A stretch of DNA of 24,299 bases from assembly GCA_002293965.1 (NCBI GenBank), contig DBEG01000150.1, positions 1 to 24,299 on the forward strand, written 5' to 3'. Below the pieces are notes generated by a model that searched no databases, was not told the DNA's origin, and saw only the letters and a program-made list of their open reading frames with translations. This document shows, one piece after another, positions 6,676 to 13,755 of the stretch. Position numbers and translations under genes: made by a program. Position 1 is the stretch's first letter. The number at the start of each line of letters is the position of its first letter. Source of the DNA: Actinobacteria bacterium UBA912. Lineage in GTDB: Bacteria > Actinomycetota > Coriobacteriia > Anaerosomatales > UBA912.

Positions 6676-8272
6676 CATCGGCGGACAGAGGCGCTGCGAC
6701 GTTCTCGTGGTGGGCAGCGGGATCGCGGGACTGACCGCGGCGCTGTGTCTCGCTGGGAAACGCTCGGTCACGCTCGTCACGAAGTCGCGGGTCGAGGACA
6801 CCAGCACGTGGCACGCGCAGGGAGGCATCGCCGGGGCGGTCGGGGAGACCGACTCGGTCGAGCTGCACCTGGCCGACACGCTCGCCGCTGGTGCCGGGAT
6901 CAACGCCGTCGAGGTCGTGCAGGCGGTCGTGGGCGAGGCCGCCGAGGCCCTGCGCGAGCTGCAGGCGTTCGGGGTCGGCTTCGATTACTCGGCACCCGGG
7001 AAGGTGAGCCTAGCCCGCGAGGGCGGACACTCGCTGCCGCGGATCCTGCACTCGGGCGATGCGACCGGCGCGGCGGTGCAAGACGCGCTGTCGCGCTGCG
7101 TTCGGCAGGCTGCTAAGGTCGAGATCCTCGAGGAGCGCTTCCTTGTCGACCTGCTGGTCGAAGAGGGCCGCTGCACGGGCGCGATCGTCCGTGACATGGC
7201 CACCGGGATCGCCGAGGAGTGCCGCGCCGACGCCGTCGTGCTTGCGACCGGCGGCTGCGGGCAGGTGTACCGCGTGACCACCAACCCTGCGATCGCCACC
7301 GGCGACGGGGTAGCGGCCGCATGGCGCGCCGGTGCCGAGATCACCGACCTCGAGTTCGTGCAGTTCCACCCGACGGCTCTGGACCACGAGTCCAGCCCGA
7401 AGTTCCTCATCACCGAAGCCCTGCGCGGCGAAGGTGCCTACCTGTTGGACTGCGCCGAGCAGCGCTTCATGCTGGGCGTCCACCCACTCGCCGAACTCGC
7501 CCCGCGCGACGTCGTGAGCCGCGAGATCGAAAGCGTCATGGCGCGCTGCGGCCGCCCGAACGTGTGGCTCGACGCGCGCCACCTGGGCGGCGACTACCTC
7601 AAGCAGCGCTTCCCGACCATCTGGGAGATGTGCGTCGAGGCCGGATACAACCTGGCGACCGACCTCATCCCCGTGGCACCGGCCGCCCACTACATGATCG
7701 GCGGCGTGCGGGTCGACATCGACGGACGCTCCTCGCTTGCGGGCCTCTTCGCCACCGGCGAGGTCGCGGCGAGCGGGCTGCACGGCGCGAACCGACTCGC
7801 GTCCAACTCGCTTTTGGAGGGACTCGTGTTCTCTCGGCGGATCGCGCGAGCGCTACTTGCCGAGGAACCCGCAGCGCACGCAGTGCACGCAGCGCCCCCG
7901 CACTCGGAGGCCCCGCAGGCCGCAGCCGCCGTGCCCGACGCCCCCGCGGCCGCCGCGATCCGCGAGCAGCTGCAGGAGGTGATGTCGAGCTTCGTCGGCG
8001 TCACGCGCTCGGCGGAGTCGCTCGCACACGCGGCGCGCGGGATCGCTACGCTCGCAAGCGCGTCCGGGGCCGCCGACGACCCCGAACTCGTGAACCTGCT
8101 CACGGTCGCCACGCTCATCACGCAGGCCGCCGCCGCCCGCGAGGAGACCCGCGGGACCCACTATCGCGACGACTTCCCCGACCGCCGAGACGACCGCTGG
8201 CGCGGCCACCTGGTCTGGTGCCGCGGCGAGCCCGTCAGGTTCGAGCCGACGAAGGGCGGTGACGCCGGATGA
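6668..8272 (+). CDS. nadB: L-aspartate oxidase
   Basis: FAD flavoprotein that oxidises aspartate to iminoaspartate for NadA, with O2 or fumarate as acceptor. At 534 residues it has normal length. Motifs in order are the FAD-binding VLVVGSGIAGLTAALCLA near the N-terminus, TWHAQGGIAGAVGETDS, REGGHSLPRILHSGD, VLATGGCGQVY, EFVQFHPTAL, APAAHYMIGGV, and GLHGANRLASNSLLEGLVF. A TTG at 6668 gives the complete FAD fold and overlaps the nadA stop by eight bases; a GTG at 6709 would cut the fold. Around residues 398-436 a proline/alanine/histidine-rich linker separates the oxidoreductase core from the C-terminal helical domain and looks longer than usual. The nadC start overlaps the stop (ATGA). Confidence 0.96.
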   Translation: MDDIGGQRRCDVLVVGSGIAGLTAALCLAGKRSVTLVTKSRVEDTSTWHAQGGIAGAVGETDSVELHLADTLAAGAGINAVEVVQAVVGEAAEALRELQAFGVGFDYSAPGKVSLAREGGHSLPRILHSGDATGAAVQDALSRCVRQAAKVEILEERFLVDLLVEEGRCTGAIVRDMATGIAEECRADAVVLATGGCGQVYRVTTNPAIATGDGVAAAWRAGAEITDLEFVQFHPTALDHESSPKFLITEALRGEGAYLLDCAEQRFMLGVHPLAELAPRDVVSREIESVMARCGRPNVWLDARHLGGDYLKQRFPTIWEMCVEAGYNLATDLIPVAPAAHYMIGGVRVDIDGRSSLAGLFATGEVAASGLHGANRLASNSLLEGLVFSRRIARALLAEEPAAHAVHAAPPHSEAPQAAAAVPDAPAAAAIREQLQEVMSSFVGVTRSAESLAHAARGIATLASASGAADDPELVNLLTVATLITQAAAAREETRGTHYRDDFPDRRDDRWRGHLVWCRGEPVRFEPTKGGDAG

Positions 8273-9207
8273 CCGGCCGCCAGCGACCGCTCGTCGCCAT
8301 CCCGCCCGCCGACGACATCATCGCGCTTGCGCTCGCCGAGGACCTCGGCGTCGACGCCTCGCAGCTGCGCCTCCCCGGCGGCGCGCCCGACCTGCTCGAG
8401 CGCGACATCACGTCGGCAGCGCTCGTCCCGGCCGACGCCGTCTTCGAGGGCCACATCGTCGTGCGCTCCGAAGGCGTGCTGTGCGGCCTGCCGATCGCTG
8501 CGCGGGTGTGGGCGATGCTCTCCTCGGCAGTCGGGATTGCCCGCGGAGTCGAGGTCGAGCCGCTGCTGCCTGAGGGCGCGGGTGTCTCGGCGGGCACGGC
8601 GGTCGCACGCGTGAGCGGTCCTGCGCGAGCGGTCCTCGCCGGCGAGCGGAGTGCGCTCAATGCGCTCATGGTGCTCTCAGGCGTCGCCACGGCGGCTGCG
8701 CGCTGGCAGGCCGAGGCGGGCGACGGGTTCGCGGTCGTCGACACCCGCAAGACGCTGCCGGGGCTGCGCGGGCTCTCGAAGTACGCCGTGCGCATCGGCG
8801 GCGCGCACAACCACCGCGTGGGGCTGTACGACATGGTGCTCGTCAAGGACAACCACATCCGCTTCGCCGGGTCGATCGCCGAAGCCGTCGCCAAGGCGCG
8901 TTTGCACGCGCCTGACCTGCTGGTGCAGGTCGAGGCCGATACCGCCGAGCAGGCCATCGAGGCGGCGGCCGCAGGTGCGGACATGCTGTTGCTCGACAAC
9001 ATGGATGACGCCGCACTCAGGCTCGCGGTCGGTGCGGTGCGCGAGGTCGCGGCGCGACGTGGGGCGCAGGTGCTCATCGAAGCGAGCGGCTCGGTGGCTT
9101 TCGAACGGCTCGCAGCGCTTCGGGAGGTCGGGGTTGACAGGGTCTCGACAAGTGCGCTCACCCTCGCGCCGCCGCTAGACTACGGGCTGGACGAGGGCGG
9201 GGAGTGA
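8269..9207 (+). CDS. nadC: Nicotinate-nucleotide pyrophosphorylase (carboxylating), quinolinate phosphoribosyltransferase
   Basis: Converts quinolinate and PRPP to nicotinate mononucleotide, completing the de novo NAD entry steps with NadA and NadB. The 312-residue protein has ERSALNALMVLSGVAT, the substrate-binding VDTRKTLPGLRGLSKYAV and GGAHNHRVGLYDMVLVKDNH, VQVEADT, LLLDNMD, and the phosphate-binding IEASGSV followed by GVDRVSTSALT. Compared with the common EDLGxGDITS arrangement, about 16 residues (roughly 26-41, including RLPGGAPDLLER) are inserted between EDLG and DITS. ATG 8269 overlaps the nadB stop by four bases. It is the last gene of the pan/nad run; a clear intrinsic terminator is not visible in the 31 bases that follow. 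Confidence 0.97.
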   Translation: MTGRQRPLVAIPPADDIIALALAEDLGVDASQLRLPGGAPDLLERDITSAALVPADAVFEGHIVVRSEGVLCGLPIAARVWAMLSSAVGIARGVEVEPLLPEGAGVSAGTAVARVSGPARAVLAGERSALNALMVLSGVATAAARWQAEAGDGFAVVDTRKTLPGLRGLSKYAVRIGGAHNHRVGLYDMVLVKDNHIRFAGSIAEAVAKARLHAPDLLVQVEADTAEQAIEAAAAGADMLLLDNMDDAALRLAVGAVREVAARRGAQVLIEASGSVAFERLAALREVGVDRVSTSALTLAPPLDYGLDEGGE

Positions 9208-9238
9208 GCGTGGGGCGAATCGCTGCTCAACAGCCCAC

Positions 9239-10081
9239 CTACTGAAGAGGGATCGGGACCATGTATTCGAAGGGGTCGGTGCTAGCGGCTTCGAACAGTT
9301 CCGGTGTGCTCAGTATGCCGATCTCCGAGTACGCATCGATGGCTTCCCTTTTCATAGCGAGTTCCTCTGATGACCCTCTGACGCGGAACGGAGCCCTGCG
9401 ATTATACTCGGGAAGCAAGTACACATACACCTTGAATGTGTAGACGGTGCCGCCGCCCGCACGGGCAGCTGCCAGGACTGCTGGAAGAGTCTCGACGTGG
9501 TCTGGGTGCGCAAGATGGTCACCCAGGTCGGATTCGTTCGGAGCGTATCCCGCTGTCGTCAACCATAGGGCACCAGGGTACTTCTCGGTCAGCGGTCTCA
9601 GGAGCTCCTCTACCTCCTCGGCTGCAAGCTCGGTGTCTTCCAAGCCACTCGCTCCCTTGGAATCCGCACGACCCATGAATATGATCTCTTCGACCCCCAG
9701 GACCCGCATCGCTTCCCGGAACTCCGAGCGCCGCACGGAAGCGAAGTCCCACTTGTCGATCATCCCATCGGCGTTGACATCGCGGCCGCTGGATTGGATC
9801 CATCGGGGGATGAGGGCGCTTCCTTCGCCGTCGGTAAGCAGCACGCTGATGACGCGCCTGCCGTTCAGGGTCTGATGAGCGATCGTCTGTCCAAGAGCGT
9901 AGCTTTCATCATCCGGGTGAGGACTGATCATGATAGCGACATCACGCGCCAGGGGAGGTTCGACGATCGGACCGCGGCATTCCAGCCAGAGAAAGATACC
10001 GAGGACTATCGCTGCAATCGCCGAAGCAGCAACTAGAGTCATCATGGTGCGCTTCGACAGGGGCCAGATTGGTTTCTGCAT
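9239..10081 (-). CDS. Membrane-anchored PIG-L/LmbE-family deacetylase with dockerin-like calcium loop
   Basis: Zinc-dependent N-deacetylase of the PIG-L family, which removes acetyl groups from GlcNAc-type substrates. The 280-residue protein starts with a short basic stretch, then one hydrophobic segment (about 13-33), so the catalytic domain should face outward. The zinc site is seen as SPHPDDES (His55, Asp57, Asp58) and AHPDHVE (His192, His195). At residues 101-113 there is an insertion, DVNADGMIDKWDF, that fits a dockerin/EF-hand calcium loop. It faces a NagX-like acyltransferase across a shared promoter region, suggesting work on the same glycan. No clear ribosome site precedes the ATG at 10081; Met13 is an alternative start. 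The substrate cannot be told from sequence. Confidence 0.85.
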   Translation of the reverse strand: MQKPIWPLSKRTMMTLVAASAIAAIVLGIFLWLECRGPIVEPPLARDVAIMISPHPDDESYALGQTIAHQTLNGRRVISVLLTDGEGSALIPRWIQSSGRDVNADGMIDKWDFASVRRSEFREAMRVLGVEEIIFMGRADSKGASGLEDTELAAEEVEELLRPLTEKYPGALWLTTAGYAPNESDLGDHLAHPDHVETLPAVLAAARAGGGTVYTFKVYVYLLPEYNRRAPFRVRGSSEELAMKREAIDAYSEIGILSTPELFEAASTDPFEYMVPIPLQ

Positions 10082-10090
10082 TGTCGCGTT

Positions 10091-10120
10091 ATGCTATCAT
10101 CCGGTCCATCCTGATGGCAA
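10091..10120. promoter_or_regulatory. Overlapping divergent promoters of deacetylase and acyltransferase genes
   Basis: On the plus strand TGCTATCAT (10092-10100) is an extended -10 element about 45 bases before the acyltransferase ATG. On the minus strand TTGCCA (10120-10115) and TAGCAT (10096-10091) are 18 bases apart and point to the deacetylase, with a very short or absent leader. The two -10 elements share bases, so the genes would compete for polymerase. Confidence 0.38.
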
Positions 10121-10145
10121 CGCGCCGAAAATGAGAGCGATCACC

Positions 10146-11273
10146 ATGCCAGTAACTGACTCAGCGCCAGCTTCGCCTCGTAAGGAACGCATAATATCGC
10201 TGGATGCAGCGCGCGCGATAGTCGTCGCTCTCATGATCTTCATGGGCCATCCCATGATCATTACTGCGCTCCCCGATTTCTTAGTGCATCCAGAATGGCA
10301 CGGGTTCCGCATCGCCGACTTCGTGTTCCCCGCATTCATATTCCTGGCAGGCGTTTCGTTGGCCTACTCGGTCAGCGCCAAGAACAGCTTTTCGATCCCA
10401 GCTGCCACACCGGGGTTCCTCCGAAGGATAGGGGTTCTTTTCGGCATCGGACTCGCACTGAACTTCATGAAGTACAGTGTGCGCATGACCGCTGGCACGC
10501 TATCGTTCGCGCCCCTGCGTTACCTGGGGGTATTGCAGAAGATCGCTCTGTCGTTGCTCATCGCGTGGCCGTTCACACGCTCGCGCAAGCGGGTGGTCCT
10601 GTCCGTAGCGGCGTTGTTGTTGCTGATACACGGCGCAGTCCTTTTGCTGGTTGCCGCGCCTGGTATGTCAGCTGGTTATCTGGAGTCCCCCACAGACAAC
10701 ATAGCGGCCTGGATCGACCGTACGGTCATGGGAGTCAGCCACACCTACCTCGGCAGAGGATACGATCCTGAGGGAATCCTCGGCACGCTTAGTTCCGGTG
10801 CACAAGCACTCCTGGGGCTTTTCGTCGGTCAATGGCTGTTGGCCCATGCGGGCGACAGGAAAAAAGTCCTGCAGCTCGCTATGATCGGGGCGACATGGGC
10901 GTTGCTAGGCATCGCCGGAGCCGCTCTGCTGCCTATCAACAAGCAGCTTTGGACGCCGACGTTCACCTTGCTGTCATCGGGTATCGCGACGGTGGCGCTG
11001 GTTGCGATCTTCTGGGTGGCGGACTTGAGCCGCCATCGTAAACCTTTCGAGTGGCTGGTTCCCATGGGCAGGAACGCCCTGCTCATCTACATCTGCTCGA
11101 ATATCCTGCTCTTGGTGGGCAGAACGACGGGCTTCTTCCCCAATGCAGGGATCTGGCTCTCAGGCTACATCCCTGCGGCGGCGGCGTCGCTGTTCTTCTC
11201 TCTCGCCGAGGTGACGATGTGGTTCCTCTTGGCCGGGTGGCTCCACCGGCGCAAGATATACTTCAAGTTCTAG
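10146..11273 (+). CDS. NagX-like multipass acyltransferase (heparan-alpha-glucosaminide N-acetyltransferase family)
   Basis: Integral membrane protein of the COG4299/HGSNAT-like family, which moves acetyl groups across the membrane onto amino sugars or glycans. Recognised from RIISLDAARAIVVALMIFMG in the first membrane helix, HPEWHGFRIADFVFPAFIF with the conserved histidine region, then FLRRIGVLFGIGL, and PMGRNALLIYICSNILLL near the end. I count about ten hydrophobic segments. ATG 10146 is preferred for its GAGAG upstream; ATG 10131, five codons earlier in the same frame, is possible. The frame also runs open further upstream, but that part is antisense to the deacetylase gene. Base composition is less GC-rich here than in the pan/nad operon, hinting at later acquisition. 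Exact acceptor unknown. Confidence 0.82.
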   Translation: MPVTDSAPASPRKERIISLDAARAIVVALMIFMGHPMIITALPDFLVHPEWHGFRIADFVFPAFIFLAGVSLAYSVSAKNSFSIPAATPGFLRRIGVLFGIGLALNFMKYSVRMTAGTLSFAPLRYLGVLQKIALSLLIAWPFTRSRKRVVLSVAALLLLIHGAVLLLVAAPGMSAGYLESPTDNIAAWIDRTVMGVSHTYLGRGYDPEGILGTLSSGAQALLGLFVGQWLLAHAGDRKKVLQLAMIGATWALLGIAGAALLPINKQLWTPTFTLLSSGIATVALVAIFWVADLSRHRKPFEWLVPMGRNALLIYICSNILLLVGRTTGFFPNAGIWLSGYIPAAAASLFFSLAEVTMWFLLAGWLHRRKIYFKF

Positions 11274-11309
11274 AGTCTCGTCCGGATCGCGGCCTTTGAC
11301 CCTGCAGCC

Positions 11310-12428
11310 TCAGGGAAGCGGCGGAGCTGAGTAGTCGTAGAATCCTGCTCCGGCCTTGCGCCCGGACTTACCTTGCTCGACCAACTGCCGTAGCATCGGT
11401 CGAGGCGCGTAGGCGGCATCTCCAAGCCGGTTATGTAGGTCGTCCATGATGTTGACGACCACATCCAATCCGATCAAATCGGCAAGGGCCAACGGACCCA
11501 TCGGGTGGTTCAGTCCGAGCCGAATGGCCTCATCGATGTCCTCGGCAGGTGCGACGCCATCTTCGAGAGCGCGAACAGCCTCGTTGAGCAGTGGCATAAG
11601 CACCCTGTTCACGACGAAACCGGGGCTGTTGGCGACGCGGACCGGGATCTTGCCAAGCGATAGACTCAACTCGAACAACCGCTCGTCGGTGTCATCATCC
11701 GTCTGAGGCGATCGTACGATCTCCACAAGCCGCATCCGGATCGGCGGGTTGAAGAAGTGCATCCCTCCGAAGCGTACCGGGCGCTCAAGCGCACTGGCGA
11801 GAACATCGAGGGGCAGCGATGAGGTGTTCGTGGCTATGAGACACTCGGAAGAAACGGCTTGCTCTATGCTTCGCAAGACTGCAAGCTTCGGTTCGATCTC
11901 TTCCACGACCGCTTCGATTACCAGATCGCACGCGGCCAGGTGTGCGAGATCATCGGAGAGGGCCAATCTTGAGAGCGCGAAAGCGAGTTGTTCGTCGTCC
12001 ATGACGCGCACCAGTCGTGACTCGACCTTGGCCCTGGCGATCTCCAGGCGCTCCAGCGAGCGAGCCACCCAGACCACCTCGAGACCTCTCGCCAGGAAGA
12101 GCTCCACCAAGCCACGCGCCATCACACCCGACCCCACGATGCCGATGCGAAATGCGGTTGCTGTTTCTCTGGCACTGGTGTGCGTCTTATCGCCGATCCC
12201 GATGGGAGCGTCGTGCTTCGAGATCGCATAGCTACCATCGTCGAGCATCACGAGCGCACACCAATAAGGTACGTCCTCGTGACCTGGTGACGGTGTGGCG
12301 ACCTCAGTGACCGCGACGACCTCGCCGTTTCGTTCTCCGGTCTCGCCTAGTGGGGAGCGACAGACGGTGCACACATCGACCGGATACCCGTACCTGCGTC
12401 CGCAACCCTGGCATGGCCGCATACTCAT
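11310..12428 (-). CDS. DUF35 zinc-ribbon/OB-fold domain fused to 3-hydroxyacyl-CoA dehydrogenase
   Basis: Two-part protein of 372 residues. Residues 1 to about 80 are a DUF35 (ChsH2-type) module: a zinc ribbon with Cys6, Cys9, Cys20 and Cys23, then an OB-fold-like stretch GEVVAVTEVATPSPGHEDVP and YWCALVMLDDGSYAI. Residues about 93-370 are a 3-hydroxyacyl-CoA (3-hydroxybutyryl-CoA) dehydrogenase: NAD(P) Rossmann motif GIVGSGVMARG, VIEAVVEEIEPK with the catalytic Glu region, NTSSLP, catalytic His224 in GMHFFNPP, then the C-terminal domain NSPGFVVNRVLMPLLNEAV and HPMGPLALADLIGLD. The ATG overlaps the stop of the upstream thiolase gene by four bases. DUF35 proteins normally partner thiolases as separate subunits, so this fusion suggests thiolase, acyl-CoA carrier domain and dehydrogenase form one complex. 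Domain calls are firm; chain length and direction are not known. Confidence 0.9.
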   Translation of the reverse strand: MSMRPCQGCGRRYGYPVDVCTVCRSPLGETGERNGEVVAVTEVATPSPGHEDVPYWCALVMLDDGSYAISKHDAPIGIGDKTHTSARETATAFRIGIVGSGVMARGLVELFLARGLEVVWVARSLERLEIARAKVESRLVRVMDDEQLAFALSRLALSDDLAHLAACDLVIEAVVEEIEPKLAVLRSIEQAVSSECLIATNTSSLPLDVLASALERPVRFGGMHFFNPPIRMRLVEIVRSPQTDDDTDERLFELSLSLGKIPVRVANSPGFVVNRVLMPLLNEAVRALEDGVAPAEDIDEAIRLGLNHPMGPLALADLIGLDVVVNIMDDLHNRLGDAAYAPRPMLRQLVEQGKSGRKAGAGFYDYSAPPLP

Positions 12429-13567
12429 GTGGGCCTCCCTAGGACCTGCACTGCGCAGGTTCCGCCGACGCCACCGACATTGTGAGTGACGGCCACGCGT
12501 GAGTCACGCACTTGGCGCTCCCCAGCCTCACCTCGGAGTTGTTTGCAAACTTCGTACACCTGACCGACACCGGTGGCGCTGATAGCATGCCCGCCGGCTT
12601 TGAGGCCGCCACTCGGATTGATCGGGAGAGCGCCGCCGATACTCGTCTGCCCGGCTCGGATAAGTTCGACGGCTTCTCCCGGAGCGGCCAGCCCCAGATC
12701 CTCCATAGCCACGATCTCGGCGATGGTGAAGCAATCGTGGACCTCGGCGAAATCGATGCCCGCAGGGGATATCCCCGCCTGAGCGTAGGCCATCCTTGCC
12801 GCCTCACGTGCGCTTGCGAACGTGGTGTGCTCGTAACGCTGTGCGAGTGAGATGACATCCGTGCTCAATCCGGTGCCGATCAATGGCACGCTGCGCGCAT
12901 CTATTGCCTCCGCCGACAGGATCACTGCCGAAGCACCATCAGACACCGGGCAGCAGTCGAACAGTCGCAGCGGAGTCGCCACGGTCGCCCCGCAATCGAT
13001 GTCGGACTGACTCACCTGCTTGTGATAGAAGTGGGCCAGCGGATTGAGCTGTGCATTGGCGTGGTTCTTCAAGCTGAGGATCTCGAAGTCTTCGGTTCGG
13101 GTGCCGTATCGCTGCATGTGACGCTGGGCTACAAGGGCGTAGGATGCGGGGAAGTTCAGACCCTGAAGCTGATCGAGGGTGACATCCCCAGCCATACCGA
13201 TGTTGCGGGTGAGTTCACCGCTCGGGCGTCCGGATAGTCGCTCCACTCCGATGACGAGGATGGGGTCGTAAGCTGCCAGCATGTGGACCGCTTGATGCAC
13301 CGCAGCTCCTCCGGAAGCGCACGCCGCCTCCACTCGCCAACCCGGTCGCCGCACGTCAGGAAACAAGCCCGCGATCACGGAGTTGAGGTGTAGTTGGGAT
13401 TCGTTAGGCCCGCCGAGGAAATTGGCGACTATGAACGCCTCGACATCCTCTATCGACATCCCAGCATCATCCAAGGCACCGAGGATGGCCTCCTGTGCGA
13501 GGCGGGGCATAGCGTGAGTGGAAGGGCCGAACCGGGTTTTTCCAGCGCCGATCACATAGCAGCTCAA
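12425..13567 (-). CDS. SCP2-type thiolase (acetyl-CoA C-acetyltransferase-like)
   Basis: Thiolase of the archaeal/SCP2-like branch, predicted to condense or cleave acyl-CoAs. From the proposed start it has 380 residues, the family length. Motifs: YVIGAGKTRFG at the N-terminus, nucleophilic Cys83 in VEAACASGGAA, PVSDGASAVIL, His277 in EVHDCFTIAE, PSGGLKAGGHAISATG with His327, and the C-terminal HNVGGVGGTCAVQVL. The usual GHPxGATG is GHAISATG here. TTG 13567 is chosen because GAAAGG lies eight bases upstream and translation then begins directly at the first conserved strand; ATG 13600 gives eleven more residues without a ribosome site. The downstream dehydrogenase gene overlaps by four bases. 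Synthetic acetoacetyl-CoA formation is likeliest; an aldolase-like role, as in Ltp2/ChsH2 pairs, is an alternative. Confidence 0.88.
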   Translation of the reverse strand: MSCYVIGAGKTRFGPSTHAMPRLAQEAILGALDDAGMSIEDVEAFIVANFLGGPNESQLHLNSVIAGLFPDVRRPGWRVEAACASGGAAVHQAVHMLAAYDPILVIGVERLSGRPSGELTRNIGMAGDVTLDQLQGLNFPASYALVAQRHMQRYGTRTEDFEILSLKNHANAQLNPLAHFYHKQVSQSDIDCGATVATPLRLFDCCPVSDGASAVILSAEAIDARSVPLIGTGLSTDVISLAQRYEHTTFASAREAARMAYAQAGISPAGIDFAEVHDCFTIAEIVAMEDLGLAAPGEAVELIRAGQTSIGGALPINPSGGLKAGGHAISATGVGQVYEVCKQLRGEAGERQVRDSRVAVTHNVGGVGGTCAVQVLGRPT

Positions 13568-13680
13568 TCGATACGCCTTTCGAGTGATGACAGGAATCAT
13601 GGATGATGCAACCATACGGTTTCCGGCCGATGGATACAACCAACGACACACACTTTCGTTTAGGGGATTCTCGGATGGTT

Positions 13681-13709
13681 GCGCATGCAATATCATCGAG
13701 AGCATGCGC
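13681..13709. repeat. Perfect inverted repeat GCGCATGC-13-GCATGCGC, possible operator upstream of dedA
   Basis: Arms at 13681-13688 and 13702-13709 are perfect 8-base complements separated by 13 bases. The spacer contains TATCAT (13691-13696), a plausible plus-strand -10 element for the dedA-birA transcript, so a protein bound to both arms would cover the promoter. The layout mirrors the 9-13-9 BirA site at 15530-15560, but the arm sequence is different. It could instead form an RNA hairpin. Confidence 0.5.
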
Positions 13710-13755
13710 CGGGATCTCCTCGGCGATCGAAAAGGTAACGGACGGGCACGTCACC

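Noticed and set aside
7219..8262. Plus-strand open frame (about 347 residues) inside nadB
   Set aside because: Composition is almost entirely Arg, Ala, Gly and Pro; nadB is conserved in the other frame throughout.
9208..9238. Possible terminator after nadC (GTGGGGC ... GCCCACC)
   Set aside because: Imperfect arms, loop of about 16 bases and no T-tract.
11300..11315. CCCTG-CAGCCT-CAGGG hairpin between the convergent acyltransferase and dehydrogenase genes
   Set aside because: Stem only five pairs, no T-run on either strand, and partly inside the dehydrogenase stop region; not a convincing terminator.
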